Position numbers and translations under genes: made by a program | Part shown: piece after piece, positions 9,574 to 19,764 of the stretch | Layout: every line of letters begins with the position of its first letter | How positions within the stretch are numbered: position 1 is the stretch's first letter | Assembly (NCBI RefSeq): GCF_003353055.1 | Contig: NZ_QKWJ01000004.1 | Location: 1-64,000, forward strand | Reading direction: 5' to 3' | Source of the DNA: Cupriavidus lacunae | GTDB taxonomy: Bacteria; Pseudomonadota; Gammaproteobacteria; Burkholderiales; Burkholderiaceae | Length of the DNA stretch: 64,000 bases | Notes under the pieces: generated by a model | Told to the model about the DNA's origin: nothing | Database searches by the model: none | The model's input: only the letters and a program-made list of their open reading frames with translations

Positions 9574-10596
9574 TCAGTCGACCGTGATGTGGTTGACCTG
9601 GATCACCTTGCCCCACACGCCCACGTCGGCGCGCACGGTCTGCGCGAACTGCTCGGCGCTCCTGGCCGGCGCCATGCCCATGTTCAGCTGCAGGAAGCGC
9701 TCGCGCATGGGCGCGTCGGCCAGCAGGCGGTTCACCTCCGCATTGAGCCGCTGCACGATGGCGGCGCTGGTCCCCGCGGGTGCGAACAGGCCATACCAGC
9801 TGTCGGTATCGAACGGGTAGCCCTGCTCGGTCATGGTCGGCACGTCCGGCGTGACCGGCCCGCGGCGCGTGCCGCTGATGGCCAGCGCGCGCAGCTTGCC
9901 GGCGCGGATCAGCGGCAGCGACGACGAGGTATCGACAAAGGCCGCCTTGACCACGCCGCCCTGCATGTCGGTCAGGATCTGCGCCACGCCCTTGTACGGC
10001 ACGTGGCGCAGCTTCATGCCGGTCTGCATCTTGAGGGCTTCCATGGTCAGGTGGCCGCCCGAGCCGATGCCCCACGAGCCGTAGTCGTAGGCATCCGGGT
10101 GCTTGAGCACGTAGGCGACGAATTCCTTGAGCGTGCGCGCCGGGAAGTCCGGCGTCACCACCAGGAAATTGCCGCCCGCGCCGATCTGCGCCACCGGCAC
10201 CAGGTCGCGCAGGCCGTCATAGGGCATCTTCGGCTGCAGGCTCTGGTTGATCACCACCGTGGCGGCGTAGGTGAACAGCAGCGTGTAGCCATCGGGGCTG
10301 GCCTTGGCCACGGCGTCGTTGCCGATGATGCCGGTCGCACCCGGCTTGTTGTCGACCACGATGGTCTGGCCCAGCGCCGTGCCGAGCGTCTGGGCCAGTG
10401 TGCGCGCGAACAGATCGGTGCCGCCGCCGGGCGGGGCCGGCACCACCAGGCGGATGGGCCTGGCGGGCCACGCGTTGCTGGCATAAAGCGGGCCGGCCGC
10501 TGCGCCAAGGCCGAGTGCGGCAAGCCCGCGCAGCACGTCGCGGCGGCGCGCGTTGCCAGGTCGTTCCGTTGTCACCGGATGGGTTGCTCGTGGCAT
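9574..10596 (-). CDS. Bug-family (TTT-type) periplasmic substrate-binding protein
   Basis: 340 residues. Twin-arginine-like signal (RRRDVLRGLAALGLG), then the Bug core: ARPIRLVVPAPPGGGTD, SPDGYTLLFTYAAT, a loop SWGIGSGGHLTMEALK and HVPYKG. The family binds carboxylates in the periplasm for uptake or sensing. It is 9 bases downstream of the MBL gene. It resembles the Bug protein at 17669-18676 more than the other four in the window (shared LLFTYAAT, SWGxGSGGHL, LRHxPYK). No TctA/TctB gene is nearby. Confidence 0.9.
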   Translation of the reverse strand: MPRATHPVTTERPGNARRRDVLRGLAALGLGAAAGPLYASNAWPARPIRLVVPAPPGGGTDLFARTLAQTLGTALGQTIVVDNKPGATGIIGNDAVAKASPDGYTLLFTYAATVVINQSLQPKMPYDGLRDLVPVAQIGAGGNFLVVTPDFPARTLKEFVAYVLKHPDAYDYGSWGIGSGGHLTMEALKMQTGMKLRHVPYKGVAQILTDMQGGVVKAAFVDTSSSLPLIRAGKLRALAISGTRRGPVTPDVPTMTEQGYPFDTDSWYGLFAPAGTSAAIVQRLNAEVNRLLADAPMRERFLQLNMGMAPARSAEQFAQTVRADVGVWGKVIQVNHITVD

Positions 10597-10605
10597 TGGA
10601 TCTCC

Positions 10606-11859
10606 CTAATGCATGCCGAAGTTGTCCGCCGCGTCGCTTTCCAGCGCATCGGCGGCTGCGCCATACAGGCTGCGCGATACATAGCTGCGGACCTGCGTGG
10701 CGCGCTGGCGCAGCCAGGCGGCCTTGAGCTGCCGCGCCTCGCGCACGGTGGGCGTTTCATCCGGCGCCAGCGCCAGCACGTCGATCACGTGCAGCGCCAG
10801 CTGCGTGTCGCCGCGCGCGGCCAGGGCCTGGGCGTGGCGGATCAGCGCGGCATGGTCGGCCACGGCCGCGGCGATCTCGGCGGCGGCCTGCTGCGGCGGG
10901 GACGGATGCAGCGTGGTGGCATTGCGGTCCCACCAGCCGTTCTCCGAGCGGTAGATGTCGCGCGCGATGTAGCTGGGGTCGCCATACGTGGGCCGCATCC
11001 AGGGCTGGTCGAACAGCTTCGCCGGCGGCTTGAGCGCGGCCAGCACCTGTCGTTCATTGCAGCCCGCGTTCATCAGCCGCACCACCTCGGCACGCAGCCA
11101 GCGCAGGGCTTTGGCGGTCTGGCACAGCACGCGCCGGCATTCCTCCTCGCCTTGCAGCGTGGCGCCGAACTCGCGCACCACGGTGCGCGGCTGCAGCCCG
11201 GCCAGGCGTTCGAGCGTGTCTGCCCAGCGCACGGTGTCGCGCATGGTGCGGAAGGGCGTGCCGATGTTCGGGATCGAATCGATGACCGCGGGTCCGCCGT
11301 ACAGCAGGCGCCGGCCCGGCAGCCAGACCGCCACAGCGTCGTCGGTCTCGGACGGCGCCCACAGGATTTCCGCGCGGCGCTCGCCCCGGCCCAGCGTCAG
11401 GCCGTCGGCGAAGGTCTCGGTGGGTTCGATGTGGACCAGCTTGTCCGCCAGCGCGCCGGCCGGCTGGCGGAACTGGATCTCCGCCATGCGCTCCTGCATG
11501 CGCCGGGTCTCGCGGTAGCGCGCCTGCCGCGCCAGCACGTTGACGTGGGCCAGCACCCGCGGCGCGGGCTCGCCGCGCGCGGCGGCGTGGTCCAGCCATT
11601 GCTGCAGGCCGGCGTTGTAGCCCATATGGCCGTGGCTGTAGCAGATGGCCAGCACCGGCAGCCCGGTCTGCGTGCGCAGCGCCTCGATCATGCCGCGCGT
11701 GACGCGCCCGCCCGGGCCGCTGTCGACCACCAGAAGGCCTTCGCCGACGTCGGCGACAAAGCTTTGTCCTTGTCCGTGCAGCAACCACACGCCGTCGCCG
11801 GCGCTGTCGATCCCCGTGCCGGTGACCAGTGCCGCCGGCCGATCTTCGATGTCCTGCAT
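10606..11859 (-). CDS. MBL-fold alkylsulfatase-like protein with degraded metal site
   Basis: 417 residues. The start at 11859 is set by GGGAGGC four bases upstream. The metallo-beta-lactamase N-terminal half keeps VVDSGPGG. The metal motif is SHGHMGYN where active relatives have HxHxDH, so HxH is kept but the Asp and last His are lost. The Glu pair usual in alkylsulfatases is also absent around LLYGGPAVID. The tail YGDPSYIARDIYRSENGWWDRN matches the alkylsulfatase dimerisation domain. I infer a non-catalytic or altered-function paralogue. First gene of the unit MBL-Bug-aminotransferase. Confidence 0.75.
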   Translation of the reverse strand: MQDIEDRPAALVTGTGIDSAGDGVWLLHGQGQSFVADVGEGLLVVDSGPGGRVTRGMIEALRTQTGLPVLAICYSHGHMGYNAGLQQWLDHAAARGEPAPRVLAHVNVLARQARYRETRRMQERMAEIQFRQPAGALADKLVHIEPTETFADGLTLGRGERRAEILWAPSETDDAVAVWLPGRRLLYGGPAVIDSIPNIGTPFRTMRDTVRWADTLERLAGLQPRTVVREFGATLQGEEECRRVLCQTAKALRWLRAEVVRLMNAGCNERQVLAALKPPAKLFDQPWMRPTYGDPSYIARDIYRSENGWWDRNATTLHPSPPQQAAAEIAAAVADHAALIRHAQALAARGDTQLALHVIDVLALAPDETPTVREARQLKAAWLRQRATQVRSYVSRSLYGAAADALESDAADNFGMH

Positions 11860-12007
11860 GCTTGCCTCCCTGCGATCTGGTTCGTCTCCAGCGCCACTGT
11901 CACGCAGGAAGGCGCTGTGCAGGGATAGGGGAAAATCCCGCCGCGATGCGGCGCACCGGCCGCAAACCGAGCGCCGGTGCGGCACGGCAGGGATTCGGGA
12001 ATTTCAG

Positions 12008-12028
12008 GTGTAAACCGCTGGTTAGCAC
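12008..12028. promoter_or_regulatory. LysR-type dyad, copy 1 of a shared 21-bp site
   Basis: Left half GTGTAAACC, centre GCT, right half GGTTAGCAC. 18 of 21 positions are identical to the site at 13086-13106 read on the same strand. It lies about 150 bases upstream of the MBL gene and 53 beyond the stop of the LysR gene, so the LysR product probably controls the MBL unit here. Confidence 0.7.
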
Positions 12029-12080
12029 CTTGTCAGCGCAGGGAGTTCCCGGCCGGTGCGTGCTGCTGTAGCCGCGCGCC

Positions 12081-13013
12081 TTAGCCCTGGCGGCGCAGCG
12101 GGCTGTCGGCCATGTTGGACAGGTAGTGCACTTCGCGCCGCAGCAGGGTGGCGAACTGCGCGGCCACGGGTGTCATCGGCGAATCGGCACGGTAGATCAG
12201 GCTGACCGTATGGCTGGGCAGCTTGTCTTCGATCGCCAGCGGCACCAGCCCGCTGGCGGCCAGCCGGCCGGCCACCATCTGGCGCGGCAGCACGCAGAGC
12301 AGGTGGCGGTCCTGCAGCAGCGACTGGATGATGCCGATGGTGTCGCAGCGCACCGCCACGCGCGGCAGCGGCAGGTCGTGCGCGCGGAAGGCGTCGAGGA
12401 TAGCGGCGCCCGGACCGTGCATGCGCTGGCCGGTCAGGACCCAGTCCGAGCCGACCAGCTCACGCAGGCGGCGGGCGTTGCGCAGCGGATGCTCGCGGTG
12501 TGCCACCACCACCGAATCATTGTTGTAGAGCGGCTCACAGGTGAATTCGCGCTCGACGCCCTCATCCGGGACCGGGCTGACCGCCATGTCCATCACGCCC
12601 GCGCGCAGGTCGTCCAGGTACGTGGGGTAGACCCCGCTGTCGATGCAGACCAGCACATCGGGATGCTGGGCCCGGAAGCGCGTGAGCACGGCCGGCAGCA
12701 GCAAGTGCGCCGGTCCGCCGGTGGCGCCCACGCGCACCACGCCGTTGCGCGCGCCCAGCATCTGGCTCATCTCGTCGCTGGCCTTGCGCGCCTCGGTGGC
12801 GATCAGGCGCGCGCGCCGCAGGAAGGCTTCGCCATAGCGCGACAGCACCACGCCGCGAGTGGTGCGGGTCAGCAGCGGCACGTGCAACTCCTCTTCCAGC
12901 TGGCGGATGCTCTTGGTGAGTGCCGGTGCCGACACATCGCGTGCGCGTGCGCCGGCGCGGATGCTGCCGTGCTCGGCCACGGCGATGAAGTCCTGGAGTT
13001 GGCTCAGACGCAT
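12081..13013 (-). CDS. LysR-family regulator of the surrounding catabolic genes
   Basis: 310 residues. N-terminal HTH (GSIRAGARARDVSAPALTKSIRQLEEEL) and a C-terminal effector domain. Its gene lies between the MBL unit (same strand, downstream) and the CoA-transferase operon (divergent). Matching dyads in both control regions make it the likely common regulator. The effector is unknown, probably a carboxylate or its CoA ester. Confidence 0.88.
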   Translation of the reverse strand: MRLSQLQDFIAVAEHGSIRAGARARDVSAPALTKSIRQLEEELHVPLLTRTTRGVVLSRYGEAFLRRARLIATEARKASDEMSQMLGARNGVVRVGATGGPAHLLLPAVLTRFRAQHPDVLVCIDSGVYPTYLDDLRAGVMDMAVSPVPDEGVEREFTCEPLYNNDSVVVAHREHPLRNARRLRELVGSDWVLTGQRMHGPGAAILDAFRAHDLPLPRVAVRCDTIGIIQSLLQDRHLLCVLPRQMVAGRLAASGLVPLAIEDKLPSHTVSLIYRADSPMTPVAAQFATLLRREVHYLSNMADSPLRRQG

Positions 13014-13085
13014 GGATTGCCCCGTTCAGACGATGCCTGGGTGCCCAGCATAGCGGCAATCCGTACTGTTCGGGATAACCCCAGG

Positions 13086-13106
13086 GTGCTAACCGCTGGT
13101 TTGCAC
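13086..13106. promoter_or_regulatory. LysR-type dyad, copy 2 of a shared 21-bp site
   Basis: Left half GTGCTAACC, centre GCT, right half GGTTTGCAC. It is in the intergenic space between the divergent LysR gene (start 13013) and the CoA-transferase gene (start 13210). See copy 1 at 12008-12028. Confidence 0.75.
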
Positions 13107-13209
13107 TGCCGCAGTTTTGGCATCTGACGCGAAGCGCCGCGCTAACGCATGATCGCTCCACATCGTCGTAAACCGCCGGCCGCGCCGGCATCTTCGAGGA
13201 GTGGATCGC

Positions 13210-14442
13210 ATGGCGAACCGGCAAGACCTGCCGCTGGCAGGCATACGCGTGGCGGAGTTCGGGCAGTTCATCGCGGCGCCGGGCGCCGCGATGATGCTGG
13301 CCGACCTGGGCGCCGACGTGGTCAAGGTCGAGGCCTTGCGCGGCGACAGCGCGCGGCGCTTTGACGGCACCAGCCTGCAGAGCCCGATGTACCTGGCCTA
13401 CAACCGCGGCAAGCGCGGCATCGCGCTGGACCTGCGCACGCCCGGCGGGCTGGACGCCGCACGTCGGCTGGCGCTGGCCAGCGACGTGGTGCTGCACAAC
13501 ACCCGCGCCGGCGTGATGGAAGCGCTGGGGCTGGACGCCGCCACGCTGCGCGCGGCGCGTCCCGACCTGATCCACGCCTCGATCAGCGGCTTCGGCACGC
13601 GCGGGCCGTCGCGCACGCGCCCCGGCCTGGACATTGCCGCGCAGGCAGAGAGCGGCATGATGTCCGTTACCGGCGAGGCCGGCGGCCAGCCGCTGAAGGC
13701 CGGCTTTGCGCTGATCGACGCCGCCACGGCGTTGGCTGCCGGCAACGCCATCCTCGCGGCGCTGTTCCGGCGCGAGCGCACCGGCGCCGGCGAGACCATC
13801 GAGACTTCGCTGCTGTCGGTCGGCGTGCACATGCAGGCCCAGCTGTGGGCCGAGTACCAGTGCTCCGGCGCGCTGCCGGTGCGCAGCGGCAACAGCCAGC
13901 CCAAGGCAGCGCCGGCCGCGGACGTGATCGCGGTGGCGGACGGGCATATCGTGCTGTCGGCCTATCTCGACGAACACTGGACGCGCCTGTGCGAGGCCAT
14001 CGGCCAGCCGGCGCTGGCGCAGGACGCGCGCTTTGCCTGCAACGCGCTGCGGGTGCGGAACCGCCCGGCACTGCTGGCCATCCTGCACGAGGCCATGCGC
14101 CACCTGAGCGGCGACGCCGCCCGTGCGCTGCTGGAGCGCCACCAGGTGGTGGTGGGCGTAGTGCGTGACTACCACCAGGTCAACGCGAGCGCCGACGTTC
14201 GCGCCAGCGGCATCCTGCGGCCCGTCGATGACGGCGAGGGCGGCCAGCTGGACCTGCCCGGGCTGCCGTTCACCATGGCCAGCCTGCCCGCAGGCGGCAC
14301 GCCCGCGGTGCCGCGACTCGGCCAGCATACGGCCGAGGTGCTGGCCCAGCTTGGCTACAGCGAAGCAGAGATCGACGCCATGGCCCGCGCCGGCGCGATC
14401 GGCGTCGAGCCTATCGAACAAGCCCAGCAGGAGCCGGCATGA
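13210..14442 (+). CDS. CaiB/BaiF (type III) CoA-transferase
   Basis: 410 residues. The start at 13210 follows GAGGAG by 9 bases; an in-frame GTG is at 13201. Family features: AEFGQFIAAPGAAMMLADLGADVVKVE at the N-terminus, YNRGKRGIALDL and SGFGTRGPSRTRPGLD, where the last Asp is the expected catalytic residue. It transfers CoA to a carboxylic acid and so primes the substrate for the dehydrogenases downstream. First gene of a five-gene operon; it overlaps the next gene by ATGA. Confidence 0.9.
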   Translation: MANRQDLPLAGIRVAEFGQFIAAPGAAMMLADLGADVVKVEALRGDSARRFDGTSLQSPMYLAYNRGKRGIALDLRTPGGLDAARRLALASDVVLHNTRAGVMEALGLDAATLRAARPDLIHASISGFGTRGPSRTRPGLDIAAQAESGMMSVTGEAGGQPLKAGFALIDAATALAAGNAILAALFRRERTGAGETIETSLLSVGVHMQAQLWAEYQCSGALPVRSGNSQPKAAPAADVIAVADGHIVLSAYLDEHWTRLCEAIGQPALAQDARFACNALRVRNRPALLAILHEAMRHLSGDAARALLERHQVVVGVVRDYHQVNASADVRASGILRPVDDGEGGQLDLPGLPFTMASLPAGGTPAVPRLGQHTAEVLAQLGYSEAEIDAMARAGAIGVEPIEQAQQEPA

Positions 14443-15128
14443 ACGCGCCCCAATCCCCCGTACTCCTGCAGCGCCATGCCGGCTGGGCCGAGGTGGTGCT
14501 GAACCGCCCGGCCCGTCGCAATGCCGTCGACATGTCGCTGGCACGCGCGCTGGGCGACGCCATCGAAACCCTGGCCGCCGACGACAGCGTGCGCGCCGTG
14601 CTGCTGCGCGGCGCCGACGGCGCCTTCTGTTCCGGGCTGGACTTGCAGGCACTGCAGGCGGAGCCGGGCGGGCTGGCCGCATTTGCGCCGGTCTGGGAGC
14701 GCGTCCACCATGGCCTGCTGCATAGCCGCAAGGCATGGATCGTGGCGCTGGAGCGCCATGCCATCAACGGCGGCGCGGCGCTGGCGCTGGCCGGCGATCT
14801 GCTGGTGTGCGGCGCCGGGGCCTTCCTGCAGATCGGCGAGGTCCGCCTGGGCATGGCCGCGCCGCGCAATGCCGACTGGCTGGCACTGCGCCATTCCGAG
14901 GCCGTGGCCGCGCGCCTGTGCCTGCTTGGCGACCGCGTGCCCGCGCCTGAGTTGCTGCGGCTGGGCATTGCCACCGAGATGGTCGATGACGCCCAGGTGC
15001 TGGACCGCGCGCGCGGCCTGGCCGCCACCATCGGCGGCTTTCCGGCCGAAGGCGTGGCCGCGATCAAAGGCGGCATGCGCGCCGCGACGCTGCGCATGGC
15101 ATCCGGTGCGCGCGACAAGAACTCCTGA
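14439..15128 (+). CDS. Enoyl-CoA hydratase/isomerase-family protein
   Basis: 229 residues, somewhat shorter than the usual 255-270. The crotonase oxyanion-hole loops are visible: AFCSGLDLQALQ and HAINGGAALALAGD. The glutamates that activate water in true hydratases are not evident, so isomerase or hydrolase activity is possible. Translationally coupled to the CoA-transferase by an ATGA overlap, and 13 bases before the first acyl-CoA dehydrogenase gene. Confidence 0.87.
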   Translation: MNAPQSPVLLQRHAGWAEVVLNRPARRNAVDMSLARALGDAIETLAADDSVRAVLLRGADGAFCSGLDLQALQAEPGGLAAFAPVWERVHHGLLHSRKAWIVALERHAINGGAALALAGDLLVCGAGAFLQIGEVRLGMAAPRNADWLALRHSEAVAARLCLLGDRVPAPELLRLGIATEMVDDAQVLDRARGLAATIGGFPAEGVAAIKGGMRAATLRMASGARDKNS

Positions 15129-15141
15129 GGACAGACATTCC

Positions 15142-16365
<1,224 letters not shown>

Positions 16366-16374
16366 TGCCGGCAT

Positions 16375-16398
16375 CCGTGCCCGCAACCGTGCCCGCAA
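16375..16398. repeat. 12-bp tandem repeat, two copies
   Basis: The unit CCGTGCCCGCAA occurs twice in direct succession in the 55-base gap between the two acyl-CoA dehydrogenase genes. It could be a recent slippage product. No function is evident. Confidence 0.8.
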
Positions 16399-16420
16399 CC
16401 CAGGACAAGGAACGGAACAC

Positions 16421-17566
16421 ATGAGCGATTCAACCGACGATCGCCGCATGCTGCAAGAAAGCGTGCGGCGCTATGCCGAGCGCGGCTACGGCTTTGAACA
16501 GCGCCGCGCGGCGCTGGCCGAGCCAGGCGGCTTCTCGCGCAAGCACTGGCAGGTGTTTGCCGAAATGGGCTGGCTGGCCGTGGGCCTGCCCGAAGCCTGT
16601 GGCGGCCTGGGCGATCCCGCGGACCAGGCCCTGCTGGCGGAGGAACTGGGCCGTGCCCAGCCCGCGGAGCCCTGGTTGGCCAATGCCGCGCTGTGCGCGC
16701 CGCTGCTGGCCGCCTGCGGCGATCCCGCCCACGCCGCCATCGCCGCGGCGATGGCCGAGGGAGGCGCCATGCTGGCGCTGGCCGCATGGGAAACACAGGG
16801 GCGCTATGACGCCTTCGATATCAGCACCACCGCGCAACAGCATGAGCCAGGGCAATGGACGCTGGATGGCCGCAAGACCCTGGTGCTGGGCGGCGGCAGC
16901 GCCGGCGTGCTGCTCGTGCTGGCACGCACCAGCGGCCAGCGCCGCGACCGCAACGGCCTGACGCTGTTCGCGGTCCCGGCCAGCACGCGCGGCGTCAGCG
17001 TCGACGCGCTGCCGACCTACGACGGCCGCCAGACCGCCAGCGTGACGCTGCGTCGTGCCACCGTGCCGGACAGCGCGCGCGTCGGCCCGGTGGATGGTGC
17101 CTGGCCGCTGGTCGAAGCTGCCATCGACCAGGCCACGGTGATGGCCTGCGCCGAAGCCGTGGGCACCATGTCGCGCGCATTCGACCTGACCCGCGACTAC
17201 CTTGTGACGCGTGAGCAGTTCGGCCGATCGCTGACGGCCAACCAGGTGATCCGGCACCGGCTGGTGGACCTCTATGTCAGCGTCGAGCAGGCGCGCGCGA
17301 TCACCGAGCTGGCTGCCCATGCCCTGCTTGGCGATCCGGTGGCGCGCATGCGCGCGGTGTCGCATGCCAAGGCCTTTGTCTCGGACGCAGGGCGCGCGCT
17401 CGGCGAAGACGTGGTGCAGCTGCACGGTGCCGTGGGCATGACCGAAGAGATGGAAATCGGCCACTGCTACAAGCGCCTGGCCGCCCACGCCAACCTGTTC
17501 GGCGATGCCGACTGGCACTACGACCGGCTGGCGGCACTCGATCACGCGGCGCGGGCGCAGGCCTGA
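16421..17566 (+). CDS. Acyl-CoA dehydrogenase, PimD-like small subunit
   Basis: 381 residues. Acyl-CoA dehydrogenase fold with a divergent centre (LALAAWETQGRYDAFD replaces the usual T-E-P segment). FAD/subunit contacts such as TREQFGRSLTANQVIRHRLVDLYV and DVVQLHGAVGMTEEMEIGHCYKRL are kept. The sequence is typical of the small partner in PimC/PimD or FadE heterotetramers. Follows its partner gene by 55 bases. Start ATG at 16421. Confidence 0.87.
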   Translation: MSDSTDDRRMLQESVRRYAERGYGFEQRRAALAEPGGFSRKHWQVFAEMGWLAVGLPEACGGLGDPADQALLAEELGRAQPAEPWLANAALCAPLLAACGDPAHAAIAAAMAEGGAMLALAAWETQGRYDAFDISTTAQQHEPGQWTLDGRKTLVLGGGSAGVLLVLARTSGQRRDRNGLTLFAVPASTRGVSVDALPTYDGRQTASVTLRRATVPDSARVGPVDGAWPLVEAAIDQATVMACAEAVGTMSRAFDLTRDYLVTREQFGRSLTANQVIRHRLVDLYVSVEQARAITELAAHALLGDPVARMRAVSHAKAFVSDAGRALGEDVVQLHGAVGMTEEMEIGHCYKRLAAHANLFGDADWHYDRLAALDHAARAQA

Positions 17567-17668
17567 GCCGATCCAGCCAGGGCGCCCGGGCCGACCCGGC
17601 GCGTCCAACCATGACAGGCCGGCAACGTACCGGCACGCGCGGCCAATGCGCCGCAACGGAGACAGCAT

Positions 17669-18676
17669 ATGAACAGCCAGCACACTGGTGCTCGCAGGGC
17701 TTGTGCCGCGCGCACAGCAGCCCTGGCCGCGGCGCTGACCCTGGCGGGCGCCGCCAGCGCGCACGCCGAAGCGCCGTACCCAAGCAAGCCCATCCGCATG
17801 GTGCTGCCCTCGGGCGCGGGCACCGTGACCGACCAGACCGCCCGGCTGGTGGCAGAGCGCCTGACCGCTGCGCTCAAACAGCCGGTGGTGGTCGACAACC
17901 GCCCCGGCGCCAACGGCATCATCGCCAACGAGACTGTGGCGCGCGCCGCGGCCGACGGCTACACGCTGCTGTTCACCTACGCCGCGACGATGACCGTGAA
18001 CCCGTGGACCACGCCGTCGCTGCCGTACGACCCGCTCAAGGACTTCACGCCCATCGCGCGCCCCAGTGAGCCCGGCGGCAACCTGCTGGCGGTCAGTGCC
18101 AGTGTGCCGGTGCGCAACCTGCAGGAGCTGATCGCCTATGCCAAGGCCAGTAAGGCCGAACTGGCCTACTGCTCGTGGGGCGTGGGTTCCGGCGGCCACC
18201 TGGCCATGGAATACCTGAAGGCCAAGACCGGCATCCACCTGCGCCACATCCCCTACAAGACCGCCACCCAGTGCAGCAACGACCTGGCCGCGGGCCATGT
18301 CACCATCGGCATCACCGACTCGGCCTCGTCGGTCCCGTTCCTGAAGTCCGGCCGCATCCGCGGCATTGCCGTGTCCGGGCCGGAGCGCCTGCTGACGGCA
18401 CCGGACGTGCCGACCATGTCGCAGCAAGGCGTGCCCTTCCAGCAGGCCAGCTGGGTTGCGATCTTCGGCCCCAGGGGCCTGCCCGCGCCGATCGTCAACC
18501 GGTTGAATGCCGAGGTGAACCGCATCCTGCAGACGCCGGCAGACCGCGAGAAATTTGCCGCGATGAACCTGCAGCCGGCCTCGCCGTCGAGCCCGGCCGA
18601 CCTTGGCAAGCTGGTCAGCACTGACCTGGCAGCGTGGGGCGAGGTGGTGAAGGTGGCGGGGCTGCAGGCGAAGTAG
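17669..18676 (+). CDS. Bug-family (TTT-type) periplasmic substrate-binding protein
   Basis: 335 residues. Signal peptide ending near AASAHAEAPYPSKPIRM, then the Bug core: PSGAGTVTDQTARL, ADGYTLLFTYAAT, SWGVGSGGHLAMEYLK, LRHIPYK. Ribosome-binding site GGAG about 8 bases upstream. Last gene of the CoA-transferase operon, 102 bases after the dehydrogenase. It is the nearest relative in this window of the Bug protein at 9574-10596, which the same LysR probably controls. Confidence 0.9.
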   Translation: MNSQHTGARRACAARTAALAAALTLAGAASAHAEAPYPSKPIRMVLPSGAGTVTDQTARLVAERLTAALKQPVVVDNRPGANGIIANETVARAAADGYTLLFTYAATMTVNPWTTPSLPYDPLKDFTPIARPSEPGGNLLAVSASVPVRNLQELIAYAKASKAELAYCSWGVGSGGHLAMEYLKAKTGIHLRHIPYKTATQCSNDLAAGHVTIGITDSASSVPFLKSGRIRGIAVSGPERLLTAPDVPTMSQQGVPFQQASWVAIFGPRGLPAPIVNRLNAEVNRILQTPADREKFAAMNLQPASPSSPADLGKLVSTDLAAWGEVVKVAGLQAK

Positions 18677-18683
18677 GGCAGGC

Positions 18684-19019
18684 TCAAACGAGATGCTGGG
18701 CGGTGGGGTGGCGCTGGGGGCACGACCTGAGCAAACGGGGTACGTCCTGCACGCGGGAGGTACTAGGCATTTCCTCCGTCCCGGCGGAAAGGGCGTGAAT
18801 AATAAGAGCGCGGTGCATGATGAGTTCCTTGAGGCTGCCGTGAATGCTGCCTCGAATCTGCTCGGCGCTTGTGCTGTCGATGCCGTCCCTTTTTAACTGC
18901 GCGATCCGCTGTTCCTGCGCCTCGAGGCGTTTCCCCAGTCGATCGATGGCCTGATCCGTTTCGTCCAGGTCTTCGAGATCCTTGTCTATGCTGCGCGTGA
19001 GCTCTAATGCCGCTTGCAT
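18684..19019 (-). CDS. Small coiled-coil protein of unknown function
   Basis: 111 residues. The start at 19019 is chosen for GGAGGT four bases upstream; an ATG at 19031 is within the same site. Residues about 8-45 (LTRSIDKDLEDLDETDQAIDRLGKRL and on) form a predicted coiled coil, and the tail is less ordered. I do not recognise a family. It converges on the Bug gene and is followed by no clear terminator. Confidence 0.55.
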   Translation of the reverse strand: MQAALELTRSIDKDLEDLDETDQAIDRLGKRLEAQEQRIAQLKRDGIDSTSAEQIRGSIHGSLKELIMHRALIIHALSAGTEEMPSTSRVQDVPRLLRSCPQRHPTAQHLV

Positions 19020-19117
19020 GATGACCTCCATGCCATTGACTATGCCTCTGCGATATGTCCGCCCCGCGAGGCTCGGCTACTCAGATGTGGATTCAGGCTG
19101 GATCAACTCCACATCGG

Positions 19118-19342
19118 CTAATTCGCCAAGGGGGCATTGCACCCTCTGAAATCCAGGCCACATGGATCGTCCGCAGCGCCATGAATCATGAGGACTGCAT
19201 CCTGTTCCATCGCCATATGCACGCCAGCGGCGATCGCTTCGCGGCGCGATTGATAAGTCAAACGAGTAATACGTGGATCATCGGTTTCCACGGCCCATTG
19301 TGATTCTTCGGTCAGCAATACCTGGACAGTACTGATCGACAT
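19118..19342 (-). CDS. Small DUF2188-like protein
   Basis: 74 residues from ATG 19342, which has GAAGGTG five bases upstream; the frame runs further upstream to 19486 without a good site. The pattern QWAVETDD...SRREAIAAGVHMAMEQDAVLMIHGA resembles DUF2188-type small proteins, whose role is unknown. A second protein of similar type is at 60807-61010. Confidence 0.6.
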   Translation of the reverse strand: MSISTVQVLLTEESQWAVETDDPRITRLTYQSRREAIAAGVHMAMEQDAVLMIHGAADDPCGLDFRGCNAPLAN

Positions 19343-19764
19343 GTGCGCACCTTCGTCGGAGTGGGCATGTATCGGTTCTAGCTGATTGAAAAAAATACCG
19401 GTGTCAGAAAATGTCCTACTTTCGTCCATCGCGAAAGCTGAGATTGCTTGGGAGGCGCACTGGGTGTGGGAAGGGGGGCAATACATGGCTTCAGCCTGGC
19501 GTGCTTTCGCGGTGCGCTATAGCCTCCCGGCGGGAGCGTGGGAGGCGCTTGGCGCAATCGGCAAAGTCGCGGCCAGATCCTATAAGGGCAGGGGCACCTC
19601 GACCACCGCAGAACGGTCTGTGGGCCGCGGCAGTCAGCACGCAAAGAATCTGCAAGCTCACAATAGCCATCGATCGTGCCCAGGCATGGGACGGGATGTC
19701 GTGATGACAAAAGAAATGGCGCCCGCACGGTATCCGGTGCGGGCGCCATTCCGTTGCCGCAGCC
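19343..19764. other. Gene-free stretch of about 420 bases
   Basis: Between the DUF2188-like gene and the SRPBCC gene. Apart from the terminator at 19705-19750 I see no convincing gene. The part near 19380-19410 is AT-rich and may hold the promoter of the small gene. Confidence 0.5.
19705..19750 (-). terminator. Intrinsic terminator of the ArsR/SRPBCC unit
   Basis: Perfect 14-bp arms AATGGCGCCCGCAC (19715-19728) and GTGCGGGCGCCATT (19737-19750) with an 8-base loop. On the - strand the stem is followed by TTCTTTTGTC. It lies 15 bases after the SRPBCC stop. Confidence 0.88.

Noticed and set aside
9275..10075. N-terminal extension of the class IV aminotransferase
   Set aside because: Shadow of the Bug gene; homology begins at MTTQDFSRG (9274).
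9589..11928. Very long + strand open frame across the Bug and MBL genes
   Set aside because: Antisense shadow, low-complexity His/Arg/Gln-rich protein, while both - strand genes have clear motifs and ribosome-binding sites.
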